The position numbers and the translations under genes were made by a program. DNA of 64,000 bases, taken from Paramecium octaurelia (lineage: Eukaryota > Ciliophora > Oligohymenophorea > Peniculida > Parameciidae). Shown here piece by piece: positions 27,970 to 40,477 of the stretch. Location of the stretch: positions 223,020-287,019 of the forward strand of contig CAJJDP010000144.1 of the NCBI GenBank assembly GCA_905182995.1, written 5' to 3'. Positions within the stretch are counted from its first letter, which is position 1; every line of letters starts with the position of its first letter. The notes beneath the pieces are model-generated. The model was not told the DNA's origin. It saw nothing but the letters and a program-made list of their open reading frames with translations, and made no database searches.

Positions 27970-29824
27970 TCATATTTTCCAATTATTTTCCTTGCCCCAT
28001 TTTTTAATTATTTTCAGAATGTACTCTACTTAAGGATTGTCCCCTGTATTTGTGATGATATTCATCACTTCAATCAAATGATCCAGAGTCTCCTTCGATG
28101 TAATGACCATTTGAAAAACACCTACCACTGCCCCTCTCAAAGCATCTTCATACTCATGTTCTCCATTATCTGAATCTAATCTCTGTAAAATATCAAAAGC
28201 CTTTGCAGCATAATAAAAATGACCCATCTTATAACAATCATTGGCAATCAACACCAAAATTTAGAAGGATTCACTTGAAGTCTCCATATTAATGTACAAT
28301 TCCCATGCTTCCCTAAATGATAATAACTCCAATATATTACTTGGCCTTGCCATTCATGATGTATGTTCTAGTCATCCACTTGATGTAGATATCATCAGAC
28401 TAAATAGAATCAAAATATTACTCTGTATTTTTCAGATTGAATCTAAGTTAACGCATCCTCAGCTTCCTTGTAATCTCCAGTACCAGCACATGCAATTCCA
28501 TAATTCCAATTGAAATCATCATCATTTTAGAAAAATTGTTTAATTGATTTTAAGTAAACCAGAACGTCTTCATATTGTTTCAAAAGAAAGAAGCAAGATG
28601 CCATACATTACCTCCCAGGTATAGTATCACATTCACTAGCTGAAGACCCTACAAGTTAAAAGAGTTATTGAGAAGTTTTCAAGGCTTCCTTTTAATCAGG
28701 ACTGGATTATCCTTTCATAGCAAAAACAACAGCTTTCAAGATATATTCTTTTGGGTTGGTTGGCTATAGATCTTGCACTAAGTTAAATGCTTCTGTAATA
28801 TCTTCATTCTTCAAATAATAGACTATTAGGTTGAGTTTAGCCTCTGGAAAAATTTCAACTAAAGGTGGTAAGACTTTTAAGGCATTCTCTCCAGCTCTAA
28901 ACACTACTAAATTATGTTTCAACAAATCGTTATCTTCACAAACATTGATTCCTTCATATTATTGTTGCAAAGGCTTGAATACTTCCTCTGCCAATTTACC
29001 ACTGTATAATTAAAATTGATTGCAGGCTTTAAGATTTATGGCTGTTACACTTTGTGGAAACTAATTTAGATAGGAGGATAGGATTTCAATAGAGACATCG
29101 AAATATTCTAATTTATAATAGCACAATGCGATGTAAACATTGATTGCTGTATATTCTCTATTTTCAAGCAATAATTTTTTGTATGCATCAGTTGCCTATC
29201 AAATTTAAAGCAACAGTTACTTCCTCGTAGTGTCCTCTGAGATAGTGAATTGCTGCCAAGCATAATTAATCATGGACGGTTTCTTATATCTTGTGATGAT
29301 AGGTCATGAGATTCTTCTCATCATTTTTCTTGTGAGCTATGTGAAATTGTCTATGATTTAAAATATATTCAATTACAATCTCACAGACAGAGGTGTCTCT
29401 GGACCTTTAGAACACTCTCTCTTGGCATCTTCGTATTGACATAGAGCATAAAAGCAACACGCCTTGTAGATATGGATCTCCTTGTTGTAATCAGGCTTGG
29501 TCATCATCTGATCATACACCTAGATGGCCCTTCTATTTTCAAATGTATAAAGTTATTTACTTATATTCTCCATTATGAAAACATGCATAAGCAAGCCACA
29601 ATTTGGGTTCAGCTCTTGAATCATTAAAACTAATCTATAAATAGCCACTCATACTTTTATTCATTCTCCAAGAGTGAGATTGCCCCTACCCAATCTCTAT
29701 TTTTAACATATTCTTCCATTGTGGGCATTCTCTCTTGAACAACCCTCGCAGCCATTCCACCAGAAACTGGCGCTGCACCTTTTGTTTATTTGGCCTTACT
29801 CATTGAGGAACCTGGACGAAGCAT
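27970..29824 (-). CDS. Intraflagellar transport protein IFT56 (TTC26/DYF13)
   Basis: TPR-repeat subunit of IFT-B that carries motility cargo into cilia. N-terminus [20 protein letters not shown] followed by [20 protein letters not shown], matching the family opening (LEDLLSQRDFTGAITLLE). The C-terminal block [20 protein letters not shown], then [37 protein letters not shown] and the end KENNWKI are nearly identical in layout to human TTC26. Several ~20-28-nt introns interrupt it (for example near 29629-29648). Expected length ~560 residues. Start is the first Met in frame and fits the family N-terminus. Confidence 0.95.
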
Positions 29825-31330
29825 ATTGTGATTTATGAAAAAAATTAAATTTCAAATTAATATTCCTTGAATCAAAAGTTCTTTATTATATTAGCAATCC
29901 CCTCATCAATTATTATTCAAGGTGTTGCTCAGTCTTAGAAAATAAGAGAATGTTATAATAATAGAGTCATAAATATAATAATTGATTTATCATATAAGAA
30001 CTTCTATTGATCGATATCCTATAGAAACATTTGGATTCAATTTGCAATATTCTAAATCTTAATTACTATCTCACAAAGTATCTTTAAACCGCCTACTCAG
30101 TAATTTAAAAAATATATTTATTAAAATTATTCTGAAGAAAAATATTTCAAACCAATCTGTGTTAGAGAATTAAAGCCATTATTTAGAATAAATCATGAAA
30201 AATTGATCATAAAGACATCAGGATATTATTTCATATAGTTTTTCAAATGTTATCATAATCTATCTTGTTTACACTAATCCATTCTATTTTAGAAACAAGT
30301 AAAAGATTAATTCTACCTATTGGATTACAAAATTGGTAGTTGATTTAGACATTTCTAAAATTTACATTATTCTTTTTAAATTAAATAAGCTTTAATTGTG
30401 TAATTAATATTCATTTTTTATTTATTTAATAATATTCATGAATTGTTTTTTTTTCAAATTAATCTAAATTATTATGTTTTAGCTAATTTTTATTAACAAA
30501 TTAATGTGATGTGGCATTTATGTAAAAGTTAATTAAAGTTGGTGATCAAATGAATTCAAAGTTTAAGATAAGTGGGCTGTTTTTTTTAAGAAGCCTCAAG
30601 AAGTCTCTATTATCTCTTTACTTGTAATTAATTTCATAAGCAATACTAGTAGATTTTTGAAGAATTAACTTATATAAAGTATTTTATTAAAGTAACTGTT
30701 TCCTAACTATATAGTGAATTTGATGATTATTAATTCGAAATATAAATTCCATATGGCCATCGATATTTCTTATTAGGTATCTTTATTATAAACTTTCTGT
30801 TGATGAGATTTTTATTAAATTAATTATCTACATTATGTAAAAATTAGTTGACATTAAATTCTTAAATTTTATTTTATAAATATTGTTCATTTCATCATAT
30901 CTACTATAATATATACTAATAATATGATTTTTTGCAGTATTACATTTATGGACAAACAATCTATTACTATGTTATTATAAAATCTGTTATTAAATTCGTC
31001 GAAATTATTAAAGCCAAATTTTTTCAGTTCTATTAAATTCATAACGTTCATTAGACAGAGAATTAAGTTCAATTAAGCTCGAGATAGTCTAAGTTTCTAG
31101 AAAATTGACTATAAAGGGAAATTGGTTATGTTACTTTTTATTACTTTTTCCAATTCACAATAACATAATTCAGAATACATTGTATTCTTGGATATGAGAT
31201 TTAACTCTCAAGAAGTAGGAAGCAAAACAAAATTCTGAATCAAAATTTAAAAAATGTAAAAAACCGTGTTCAATCTCTCCTCATCAATTAGGTTAGAGAT
31301 TTATTATATAATTGTGGGTGTAATACAAAG
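29825..31330. other. Long AT-rich intergenic region
   Basis: About 1.5 kb with no convincing gene. There is a short coding-like scrap around 30560-30625 but it is not open for long and has no start. No RNA gene recognised. Confidence 0.5.
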
Positions 31331-31540
31331 TCACGAAATCACAGTTGAGGCCCAGACTGTAGTTTGGGACATGTTGTTTTTCCTTTGCGTTCTTCTCTTG
31401 ATGATAGGATTCTTCGTGACATTAAATTTTTTATTTTCCTATTAGAGACTTTATTGAATCATTTCTTGATTCGAAGCAGATTTCAACTATATAAGCTTGA
31501 GCGAAATCGATTATTTGGCCTTAGCTTACGAACAACCCAT
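31331..31540 (-). CDS. Small N-terminally acylated protein (MGC type), 69 aa
   Basis: Short frame ATG to TGA. The protein starts MGCSQAKAKQSISLKLIQLK: Gly2 and Cys3 fit dual myristoylation/palmitoylation. It is basic (RRTQRKNN) and ends TTVWASTVIS. GC content is higher than the flanks, which supports a real gene. Function unknown. A second MGC protein of similar size is at 38499. Possible membrane-anchored adaptor. Confidence 0.6.
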
Positions 31541-31738
31541 TTATTTTAATAATAAAGTGATATTAGGATTTGAAATTTTTTAAATCTATGTAGTTGTGAT
31601 GTCAGTAAATTAATATAATTATGTTAATTAATATTCGTGTAATTGAGTCTAGAATTGAATAATTGAGATGAACGATTAAGATTAATGATTGAGAGAGCGT
31701 ATCTAGATTAATTATTTAAAATTATGCATATAAAAATA

Positions 31739-34031
31739 TCAATAAATTGAACATTATTATTGATCCAAGGCGGGGTCTCTATTGGAATTCTTGGTTTACC
31801 TATGATCATTGTCGCCAACCACCATGGTTTCATCTTAGAATTTGATCCCATCTTGCTCTACGATTTTAGGCTGTTCCAAACTTGTTTGCTAGGGTTTGGA
31901 AATGGGAATTGGATAATTGGGAGCAGTGTATAGATTGGTGCTGCTGGGTATTGGACTAAAGGGCTATTAGGGATAGTATGGGGAGTAGCCTGAATTTTGG
32001 GGAATTGACGATAAAGGGATAGTTTGAAAATTGGATGGTAAAGTATTTAAGGGATTGTTGCTGAGTGTCTATGGCACATAACTTTGATATTTTGGTTGAG
32101 TGTAATTCATGGTGGTGATTGGAGTATCGATGGAGCTGCGATCAGGGATGTAGGGTTTGTCATAGATGATTTAAGAGTTTGGAAAGGAGTGTTCGGATGG
32201 TCTGTTAGGTATTGGTCCAAAGTCATATTTCTTTTCTATTTGATGATGGATGGGAGGGTAGGAGTCCATGTTCTGATATGGTTGATAGGGTTGATGGGGC
32301 AATGGATCAAAGTCGTACTTCTTATTTGATTAATTAAATGGGGGTAGTGGATCCATTGGTAGGTCAACGTTTGAGTATTTATTGAAAGGGTCTGTGGGAT
32401 GATCATAGTGTGTCAAGCTAGGGTGTTCTGAAATTTGTGGGAAGTGATCTTTGTTGGATATGATGGGATCCTCAAAATGATTATTATTATAGGTTGAATA
32501 GATGTCATGATTTAAATTGAGGTCATTTTTTTTAATTGTTTATTGAATTCCTGGTAGAGTAGGTGTTAGGGGTGAATATGGTTGAAGGGGTGAGGAGACA
32601 TGCATGGTGACATCATTGATGATTTTTTCTGGTTCCACTGATGGCAATTGTGGAGTGACACCATACTTGTTCCAATTATATTGATCTATGATGTCGTCGT
32701 ACTTGGTTCGACTAATGATAGAGAGATGATAATTTACACTAAATAATCAGGATTTGAGATGCCTTTGTACTGTTGTTATTGTGGATTGTACTGAGTCTTT
32801 ACGAAATTCTACTGGTTTGTGAGGTTATTTTAAAAGTTGTTGTAATTGTTGTTCATCATATGATGAGGATCGGGTTAAATTGCAGGCTGAATTTAGAATT
32901 CCTTATGGTGATATTCTGGCACATAAGGTTGTGGTTAGGCAGAGGCATAGACAATCATGGGATACAAGGGGCCAATTAATTCTCCCTCATTTGATAATTT
33001 AGGAGGATGACCATATAAAGTAGGTTATGGTTAATTAAGAATCAAATGTGAGGGCTACTGTATTATTTGATTAGATTGATTTGGCTGATTGCGTATCACT
33101 TGATTTGGAGATTGAGCAAATGGCAACGAGGATTATGAGGGCTATTACTGTAATACCGAAAATGGATTCTGCTGCTGGTTCTACTATAAACTGTGATTTA
33201 GTTAGGTGTCATTCTCGAATAGATGAATGTACTCTGGGGATAGGAATTGGATCTTCTCCTTCTCATATTTGGCTTTGGTTGTAATTGTAATTTTATCTTC
33301 AAAATTAAGCTTTTTTATTTGATCAAGCTTCAAAACGTTCTCTCCAATTTACTTCAATATTAAATTCACTTCCAAAAAATAGATCTGTTCTAGAGACATT
33401 GGAAAGTTAGTCACAAAATGTTTGATTGCCTATTCAATTTTTTCAGGTTTAATATTTGGGTTAGTTGAACTTAGATCAACAATCATAATCCAGCTTTCTA
33501 CTTTGCCAGGCACAAACATGTAGTCTTCCATAATAATAAGTTTGTTTGTGATTGCCTTGATGAATAAATCATCAAGAGGTAGACTCAAAGATATATGTAG
33601 CACAGGTCTTAGCATCTCATCTCTCCCAATAAATTAAACTAATTTAGAATATTAAGGAATATCATCCAAATTCATGGTTTCAGGATTGTTTAACCAATTT
33701 AAGTGATCCACAAAGTAGTTTACAGTGTCTTCTTTAACAAATTTATGAGCATACAAGAATCGTAATAATACGGAATCATTTTGAACTCTCGAATATTATA
33801 AGATTAATCATACTCTTTTAAATATTCAACTGGAATGGAATCGAGATATTCCTTGAATTCCTTTAATTGCTGATTCTCGAAAGTGTCAAATTAAACATTC
33901 TTAAAGATTCTTCGAAGACTGCCCTTTTTGATGTAATTGGCTTGAAAATAGGAGTAATATTTACAATCAATGGATAAGCTAGCTATCTCATTAGATGAAG
34001 CCAAAAGGTATTGATATCTATCCTAAAACAT
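31739..34031 (-). CDS. Sec14/CRAL-TRIO-like protein with long disordered Pro/Asn/Gln/Tyr-rich tail
   Basis: Two introns (26 nt GTATGA...CGAG in the 5' part and 26 nt GTAAAT...ATTAG near 32706-32731) leave an exact 746-residue frame. The N-terminal ~270 residues look like a Sec14 lipid-transfer domain: NDSVLLRFLYAHKF (the LLRFLRAR motif), EDYMFVPGKVESWIMIVDLS (the PG...V.I.D core), and a helical region after it. The remaining ~450 residues are low complexity, rich in Pro, Asn, Gln, Tyr and Ser with repeated KKYDF-P units (KKYDFDPLP, KKYDFGPIP). Start MFQDRYQYLL is 26 bp after the stop of the WD40 gene; no splice joins the two. Possibly a lipid-binding protein that condenses or scaffolds through its tail. 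Confidence 0.75.
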
Positions 34032-34057
34032 ATAAATATTATATTAAATATTATATA

Positions 34058-36604
34058 TCAACTAGCATATTTAATTTTAACAGAATTGGCCTCTCCATAT
34101 ATGATATAATTGTCAACTAAGCAAATCCCCTCAGGAACAAAGTCAACTTCTTCAGTCTTCGTAATATAATCAATTTGCCTGTATTCCTGTATGCGAATGA
34201 TGTAATTGTCTCTGTTTTTGCACGACAAGAATAGATAATTGGGATTTTAGAATACCATGATACTCTTTATATAATTCGGGGCTACTCTGACTCTCAGCAT
34301 CTCACCATAATTCGATGTGCTAATGATTCTAACATCCCCAGAGCCAGTGCCTGCAGCAAAAGCCTTCTCAGTGATATTTTATAACTACAAATGAATAATA
34401 GTCATACACAGTAGATCCAATCCTCACATTGAATGGCATAGATGACTCGATCTGACTTGATATCATAGATCTGGATGGTCTCATCAAATGACCCAGACAC
34501 GAGTTGATTGTTATTAATTAAGATGACATCTCTGACTGCCATTTTATGATTGTTGATGGTCTTTGCCTTAATGCTTTCCAAAAATCCACTTGAGGATGTG
34601 TCCCAAACCTTAATGCTATGGTCACCAGAACAACTAACCAAATATTCAGGTTTGATCAATTGTTTGACCATCAAAATGGGATCAGTATGTCCTTGCAAGT
34701 GACCTTAAAAGGAGATAGTCTTATCGAATGTAATAATTCCAATGTTCTATTCTTCGAAATTCCCAATGCTACAAACATAGAATCTTAAGTTTACCATGCA
34801 GCTATAGCCAATTTGCCTTAATATATAAATCCACAGATGCTGGTGCATTTGCCTTCGAATTGGTGTTCTCCAATCCTATTCTCACCAACGCCTTAATAAA
34901 TGACGATCAATCCATCCACAGTTGCAACTATCAAGTGATTTTAATAAAAGATTATATCACTCACATAATTGTCCTGATCTTCCCCAAAATCTTTGAGTAC
35001 CTTAATTACAGGACAATTATCTAATTTGTTTTCAAGTGACTGATCAGTCTAGAAATTCAAATTAGCAGATGGTTATCTTTGTAATGATAAATTCATTCCC
35101 ACAGGAGTTATGGTTGCACCATAATTAGCCACAATATTAGTAGTGTAAACATGGGAAGATTCCAGATTTTAACTCGGTTTCTTTTCAAAGGTCGCAACTA
35201 TAACTATAAAGAGATATGAGTACTATCTTCGATTTGTGATACACTTTGTAGGAACCTCTTTGAGACATCTTCCAATTGGATTACTAATTTATTCAAATAT
35301 TAGACTGCATTGTTGGATGCATCAAAGGTAACCAATTAGTTTTTTATTTCAGGATGTTGTATCAAATAGGCAATAATTGCTACTCCTCTTTAGTCTAAAC
35401 TCACCATGCTTCGATTGGCAAATACCACTAATAAAATATCAATATGTACTAGTTTTAACTTATTTACGTAAGCTGGCAATTCTTACTTCATCTAAGAGTC
35501 GAATCCATCCAATTAAGATTCGGCCATCACTCGTTTCGAATTTTACCCCAACATTTCTATTTCCTTGATTGCTTATCTCATTATGTCCTCAAAAATGGCT
35601 TTCACTTTGGATTTAGCATCAGATATCTCTTGTTTCTATATGTGTATTAGATATGTGCATACTTTCTTCTGGTATTTCATGGCTGCTTCAATTATTGCAG
35701 CTTGATCCTGGCCGAAAGACTTCAATTTAATTCGTTGTCCAGCATTGCACTTATGAGTTATTAAACATTGACCACACAATCTATTATCTTTACTTGGACA
35801 TCTGTCACAACAGATAACCTAGATTTTTTGATTGTGATCACTGCAATTCAACGAGATCAATGATCCACTCATTCTATTGGTATCTACAGTTGTCAAATAT
35901 GCTGAGAATTCATATGAATAAGTTTTTGGATCTATATTAAGAATGGAACCATTGAATTATTTCGCAACATTGTATGGTAAGGAGAGTAGTTCTTTGAAGA
36001 ATGAGTCCTGCAATCTTCTCAACTTCTACTCGACTTAATTCTGATAAACTGAGATTTTTCTGGATGCCGAGTCTAAATTGCTCAAGATCTGTTTAACCAA
36101 TTATGGATTATTGTAAATAGTGAGTAATATCTGACATCCTTATTTTTAGATGTAACCCAAATCATTTTTTTCAAATGCCTCCACAATTTAACTTGCCGCT
36201 TCTCCAAATACTTCCGCATCAGGTATTCCTTAAAGGAGATACTGATTCAAATAGATATCATAATATCCTTGATATGATTTGAAACTCTCAAAGAAATTAT
36301 TTTTAAAATTTGCTAATGTTTGAGTTAATCCACCAGTTGCATGTGGCGAATTTTAATCTCTGTCGAACTTCTCTACTATTGCTTGGATCCCGTAACTATC
36401 GAACTTTATTGCTTAGATTATAGAATAACAAATACCATCGTCAATGGTAATGCGATCATTGCACATATGATCAACCAAACATTCCTCGCATAATCTTCTG
36501 TCTCCTTCGTCTCTCGTGCATGCTTTGCCCAGACAAATTGCAATGTGAGGTTTGTTGTGATTGCAGGACACATCTATGGTGTTGGCTGACTTGCAATTTC
36601 CCAT
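34058..36604 (-). CDS. Zinc-finger (B-box-like) WD40-repeat protein
   Basis: Starts MGNCKSANTIDVSCNHNKPH, with a potential N-myristoyl glycine followed by a Cys/His cluster (CNHNKPHIAICLGKAC, then RLCEECLVDH) like a B-box. A helical linker follows. The C-terminal half is a WD40 propeller, with units such as VSCSGDHSIKVWD, LVSGSFDETIQIYD and a final DNYIIYGEANSVKIKYAS. A second Cys cluster occurs near 35730-35840. Large families with this zinc-finger/coiled-coil/WD40 layout exist in ciliates with no assigned role. Introns are present (one near 34385-34408). Expected size ~810 residues. Confidence 0.8.
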
Positions 36605-36925
36605 TTTTATTAATAATTAATCCGAATTTTACGAGAATTTCAAATGCAATAATGCATGAGTCACATTTGGTGCTCGTAAATAAAGTCAAAAATATCATTA
36701 GAAATTACCATTATAATGTTATTTGCTTAATTTGCTTAATCATTATTCAATTAAGAAGTGATATTATTTTATTTCATTTTTAATTTAAATTATATGATAT
36801 CATGTACGTGAAAGGCAATTCGTTATCGACCAATTATTAATTGATGCTTGTATTATTTTCTTGATTTATCTCTGCCAATAAGGCTATTTAAATTAAACAA
36901 AGGCTCTCTTTCAATTAATAAAATT

Positions 36926-38382
36926 ATGCTCTAAATTTAAATAGGGGATATAATCGACAATCAATACGAAATATTAAAAAAACTATCACAAGGATCATTC
37001 GGAATAGTTTTTTACGGCAAGAGCATCAAAACAAAAAAGGGAGTAGCGATTAAAGTGGAGAAGCAGGAGATGGCCAACTTTGGTAGTTTAATTCGTGAAG
37101 TAACATATCCTATGAGCCAAGGTCGAGATGCTGAGCAAATTGAAGGGAGTTCCTCAAATTCCTGAATTGATGTGGTATGGGGAGTACAAGAAATGCAATA
37201 TCATGATAACCAAGATGCTGGGTCACGATCTCATCTATTATCAGAAACAATATAAACAATTTTCGTCGCATTGCATCAACAGCATCGCCTACCAACTGCT
37301 GTGGATCTTGGAATAGATACACAAATAGTATGAATGACTGTTTATTTTTAGGAATATAATTCACAGAGACATCAAACCAGAAAATATATTGAGTAAGAAT
37401 GAATCCGATAAGATTTATTTAATCGATTTTGGAATTTCAAAAGACGCAGATTCTAATTTCACCCACAAAAAGAAAGTTTTACCCTTCATCGGCACCAGTA
37501 GATATGCCTGTATCTCAGCCCACCAAGGCATCGAACAAACACCCAAAGACGACCTAGAATCTCTCGGCTATGTTCTCATCTACCTAACCACTCAACACCT
37601 CCCATGGATGAACATCGAGAAAACAGATGTACAAAGATTAGACAAAATTGGCAAGTTAAAGGAAAGTGTTTTATTGGAAGACTTGTGTTTCGGGTGTCCC
37701 AACTCTATGCTCAAGTACTATCCCTTGTAAAACTAGATACATGAGGTATGTGAAGGAATTGAAGCCCACTTCTAGACCCAAATATGGGATGTTGAGAGGG
37801 TTATTCCTCTCGAAGCTCCAAAATACAATTAAGTTGGGATTGGATTGGACCAATCAAGGAATGAAATTAGAAAAAAAGAAACACCATAAAAAACAAAGGA
37901 ACTCATGCGATCTCAATTTTCAAAGTTGTGTGACCATTAGAAGGTAAAATCATCATTCTTATGTTAGACCATTCTTAATTGAAACTCAAATCAATTTAAA
38001 TGTGAAAACCATTGCAGCTCAAGAGGAATAAATTGTATCCTCTGACAATGGGACTAGCAATACTTAGTTCAGCATCGTGGAAACACAAGGCAGCAAAAAC
38101 AGTGTTTAGTATGGATTATCAGTCTCCGATAATGTGGATTGTTTGGCTATTCAATAGAACAATAACATGGCAAAAGTGTCCACATTTGAAGGCATTGCCG
38201 ATGCATGCTCTCCTCAGTCTCAAAGCTTCGAATAGCAAATGATGGAAAGCGAACACTAAGATATAGAAATTAAATGTAACCTACTTCATTTTACCTCGGT
38301 GTACTTTAACTTCAAGAATCCTATTCAACAGCAAATATTTAAGCAACACTATCAAGTTAAAGAGATCAAGTCCAAGAATTGA
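36926..38382 (+). CDS. Casein kinase 1-like protein kinase
   Basis: Serine/threonine kinase of 454 residues after introns at 37100-37121, 37328-37351, 37715-37736 and 37944-37967. Motifs: glycine loop LSQGSFGIVFYG (residues ~20), VAIKVEK with the catalytic lysine, IIHRDIKPENIL (catalytic loop), LIDFGISKD (DFG) and TSRYACISAHQGIEQTPKDD, the CK1 form of the activation/P+1 region. CK1 typical R.DDLES.GY..IY is kept as KDDLESLGYVLIY. The C-terminal ~150 residues are Ser/Gln/Asn-rich and unlike known tails. Catalytic residues intact. The middle exon uses many C-ending codons compared with neighbours. Confidence 0.93.
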
Positions 38383-38498
38383 ATTATACCCCCTTTTGTA
38401 TTTTCCCTTTGTTTATTTATAAAATATGGATAAATTTTTTTGATGATAACCATTTTTCACTGAATAGTTATTTATTAATTAATAATAAAAAAATAGAT

Positions 38499-38729
38499 AT
38501 GGGATGTGTAAACAGCAATTCTCATTATAAAAAAAACAAAGATTTAGATATCGCAAATGTTCCCATTATGCTAAATAATCAGAAAACAGCAAACATTGAA
38601 AAAATTCAGGATAATTGGTTAGAAATGAAAAATAACTCTATCCTGGCCAGACGACATCAGCAAAGCAAACTATCCATTAAGGTTACGACTAATTCAAAAT
38701 CTCCCTTGTCTTGTGTTAGTCGCAATTGA
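38499..38729 (+). CDS. Small N-terminally acylated protein (MGC type), 76 aa
   Basis: Frame starting MGCVNSNSHYKKNKDLDIAN; the Gly2-Cys3 and following polybasic residues fit a myristoylated and palmitoylated membrane anchor. The frame is open further upstream into the kinase 3' region, but this Met is chosen because of the acylation signal. Ends PLSCVSRN. Function unknown; compare the 69-residue MGC protein at 31331-31540. Confidence 0.6.
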   Translation: MGCVNSNSHYKKNKDLDIANVPIMLNNQKTANIEKIQDNWLEMKNNSILARRHQQSKLSIKVTTNSKSPLSCVSRN

Positions 38730-39788
38730 GAAAATCTATCTTAAAATGATTACATCATATTTGCGTGTTTTATTAAAAACATCCAATTTGAAAATTATCT
38801 CTATTTATATGTAAAACAATAACACGAAATAGTATAAGAGGTAATTTCGGAAAGGTTATAAATAATTTCATAGAGCTTTCTATAAAACCTTAAAGGATTA
38901 AAAATATATATATGTATATTATTTGATTTGATAATTTTTTGTAATTAAATTATGAACAAGAATGCTAAATTTATATTACTTAATAAAAAATGGAAGCCCA
39001 TGAGTAAGAATTAAGCAAAAGTTGTTCCATAAAGAAAATGAGACTTAGGATGGGCTGCAATCATCTATTAAAATGGGGCACTAAATAGAATAAGTGAAAT
39101 ATATGCCCATACTAGCTCAAGCTAATATGAATATCCATTTTCTTTAAAGTCACTTATTGAAATTTTAGGATTGCAAAACTAATAGAACAGTTGTTATTTT
39201 ACGTTAATTCTATTTAAGAGACTGCCATTCAAATGCAGTTGGCTTTTCTGGAGAAGAATTGGATAATAAGGAAAATGACATTGAGACTGTGATAGGAGTA
39301 GTAATAGATATAGTTAATACATATTTGAATAAACAACAAACTTGAGTGCTAATAATAAAATTTGTATTTGTTCACTCACAGTTTTTATTATTTTCCAAAG
39401 ATTATCCAATATTCTTGATGAACTTATAAACATTTAATAATAGTTTATACTAAGAGATATATATATATATATATGAATATCAAATAAATAATCACTTATT
39501 TGTATTAAACTGTATTTGGTTAGATATTTAAATTTGTTTTGTTGAGCAAAAAGAAGGAAAAGAGTCAATTTGAGATCTATGCTTAATAAATTTATAATAA
39601 AAAATTGAATTACACTAAAATGCTTGAAAATAATTTTATAACAAGATAATATTAATTTAAGCAGATAAGTGTTTACTTTGTGAGAATAATCAAACTTATA
39701 GAAATTAGAATAGTGACAGGTGTGAGAGGGCTAATTTGTTAGTTATATAGTATTAATATTCCCTCGATGAAATAAAAGATTAAAATAA
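38730..39788. other. Intergenic region with two weak ORFs
   Basis: No confident gene. An ORF at 39127-39345 (+, 72 aa, starts MNIHFLQSHLLKFQDCKTNR) has a protein-like second half (RDCHSNAVGFSGEELDNKEN) and a 35-codon ORF at 38990-39097 has MEAHEQELSKSCSIKK. Both may be fragments of a decayed gene next to the broken succinyl-CoA synthetase copy. A TA run lies at 39457-39474. Confidence 0.35.
39457..39474. repeat. (AT)n microsatellite
   Basis: AT dinucleotide run in non-coding sequence. Confidence 0.7.
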
Positions 39789-40477
39789 ATGTTCAATCGA
39801 ATTACGAGGTTGCCTGGATTATAACATGAAGTCGTAGAATGCTTTTATTTTCATGAATGTCAAAGTAAGGGCATGATAAGAAGATACAATGTGCTAGTGT
39901 AGAATGGAGAATTTGCCTTGAATGCTGATGAAGCATCCAAATTCGCTATAATATTTGATCCTAGCGGTGGATTGATTCTAAAGTCTTAAGTTCATGCAGG
40001 AGGAAGAGGCAAAGGTATACAAAACCTATAATATTCAAAGAACTTTGTCAAATGGATTGAAATGAGGAGTTAAGATCTGCGAAACTCCAGAAGAAGTTGC
40101 CGATTATATCAAATAAATGATTAGAAATAAGTTGGTCACTCATTAGACACCAAAAGAAGTATGTTGGAGGTGATGCCAATATTGAATGAGTCAAAACTGT
40201 TTTTGAAATCTTGAATTCTCATTCCAAAGTCAAAATGATCCTCATCAATATCTTAGGAGGTATCATGAAATGCAACATCATTGCTGAAGTTATCATCAAA
40301 GCAATTTAATTGTTAGATTAACTGGAACCAATGTAAATATTATATTCATTTTGATGAGCTAAAATGTTGGATGAATTTGCAAAATCATAAACTTAAGTAT
40401 TAATTGCAACATCCACAGATTTGGATGATGCAGCTCAAAAATCGGTTAAAATTGTTAAAATATTCAAAAGGAAATGA
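39789..40477 (+). pseudogene. Succinyl-CoA synthetase beta subunit, decayed copy
   Basis: Recognisable pieces of the mitochondrial TCA-cycle enzyme: a presequence-like start (MFNRITRLPGL), HECQSKGMIRRYNVLVQNGE, LILKSQVHAGGRGKG (the ATP-grasp loop), GVKICETPEEV, then after a jump GGDANIE, VFEILNSHSKVKMILINILG, IMKCNIIAE, VRLTGTN, and the C-terminus STDLDDAAQKSVKIV. It is broken: an in-frame TGA at 40063-40065 where GGA (Gly) is expected, another TGA at 40197-40199 where Gln is expected, frame changes, and loss of roughly 200 residues between ~40160 and ~40170, which removes the central part of the ATP-grasp domain. Because TGA is the only stop in this code, both are true stops. Two intron-like elements (GTATAC...AAAG, GTAAAT...GAG) remain. 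Probably a dead duplicate of a functional gene elsewhere. Confidence 0.9.

Noticed and set aside
30555-30625. Short coding-like piece (DKWAVFFKKPQEVS)
   Set aside because: No start, no splice partner and no family I could support; probably chance or an old remnant.
31311-31345. Cys-rich plus-strand string (CGCNTKSRNH) like a CXC domain
   Set aside because: Ends at TGA at once, lacks the other cysteines, and is antisense to the small MGC gene.
31739-36604. Single fused WD40-Sec14 gene
   Set aside because: The WD40 frame ends at TGA 34058-34060 and no intron phase joins it to the Sec14 frame; kept as two genes 26 bp apart.
37110-37364. Minus-strand ORF inside the CK1-like kinase
   Set aside because: Antisense of a clear kinase domain; no motif of its own.
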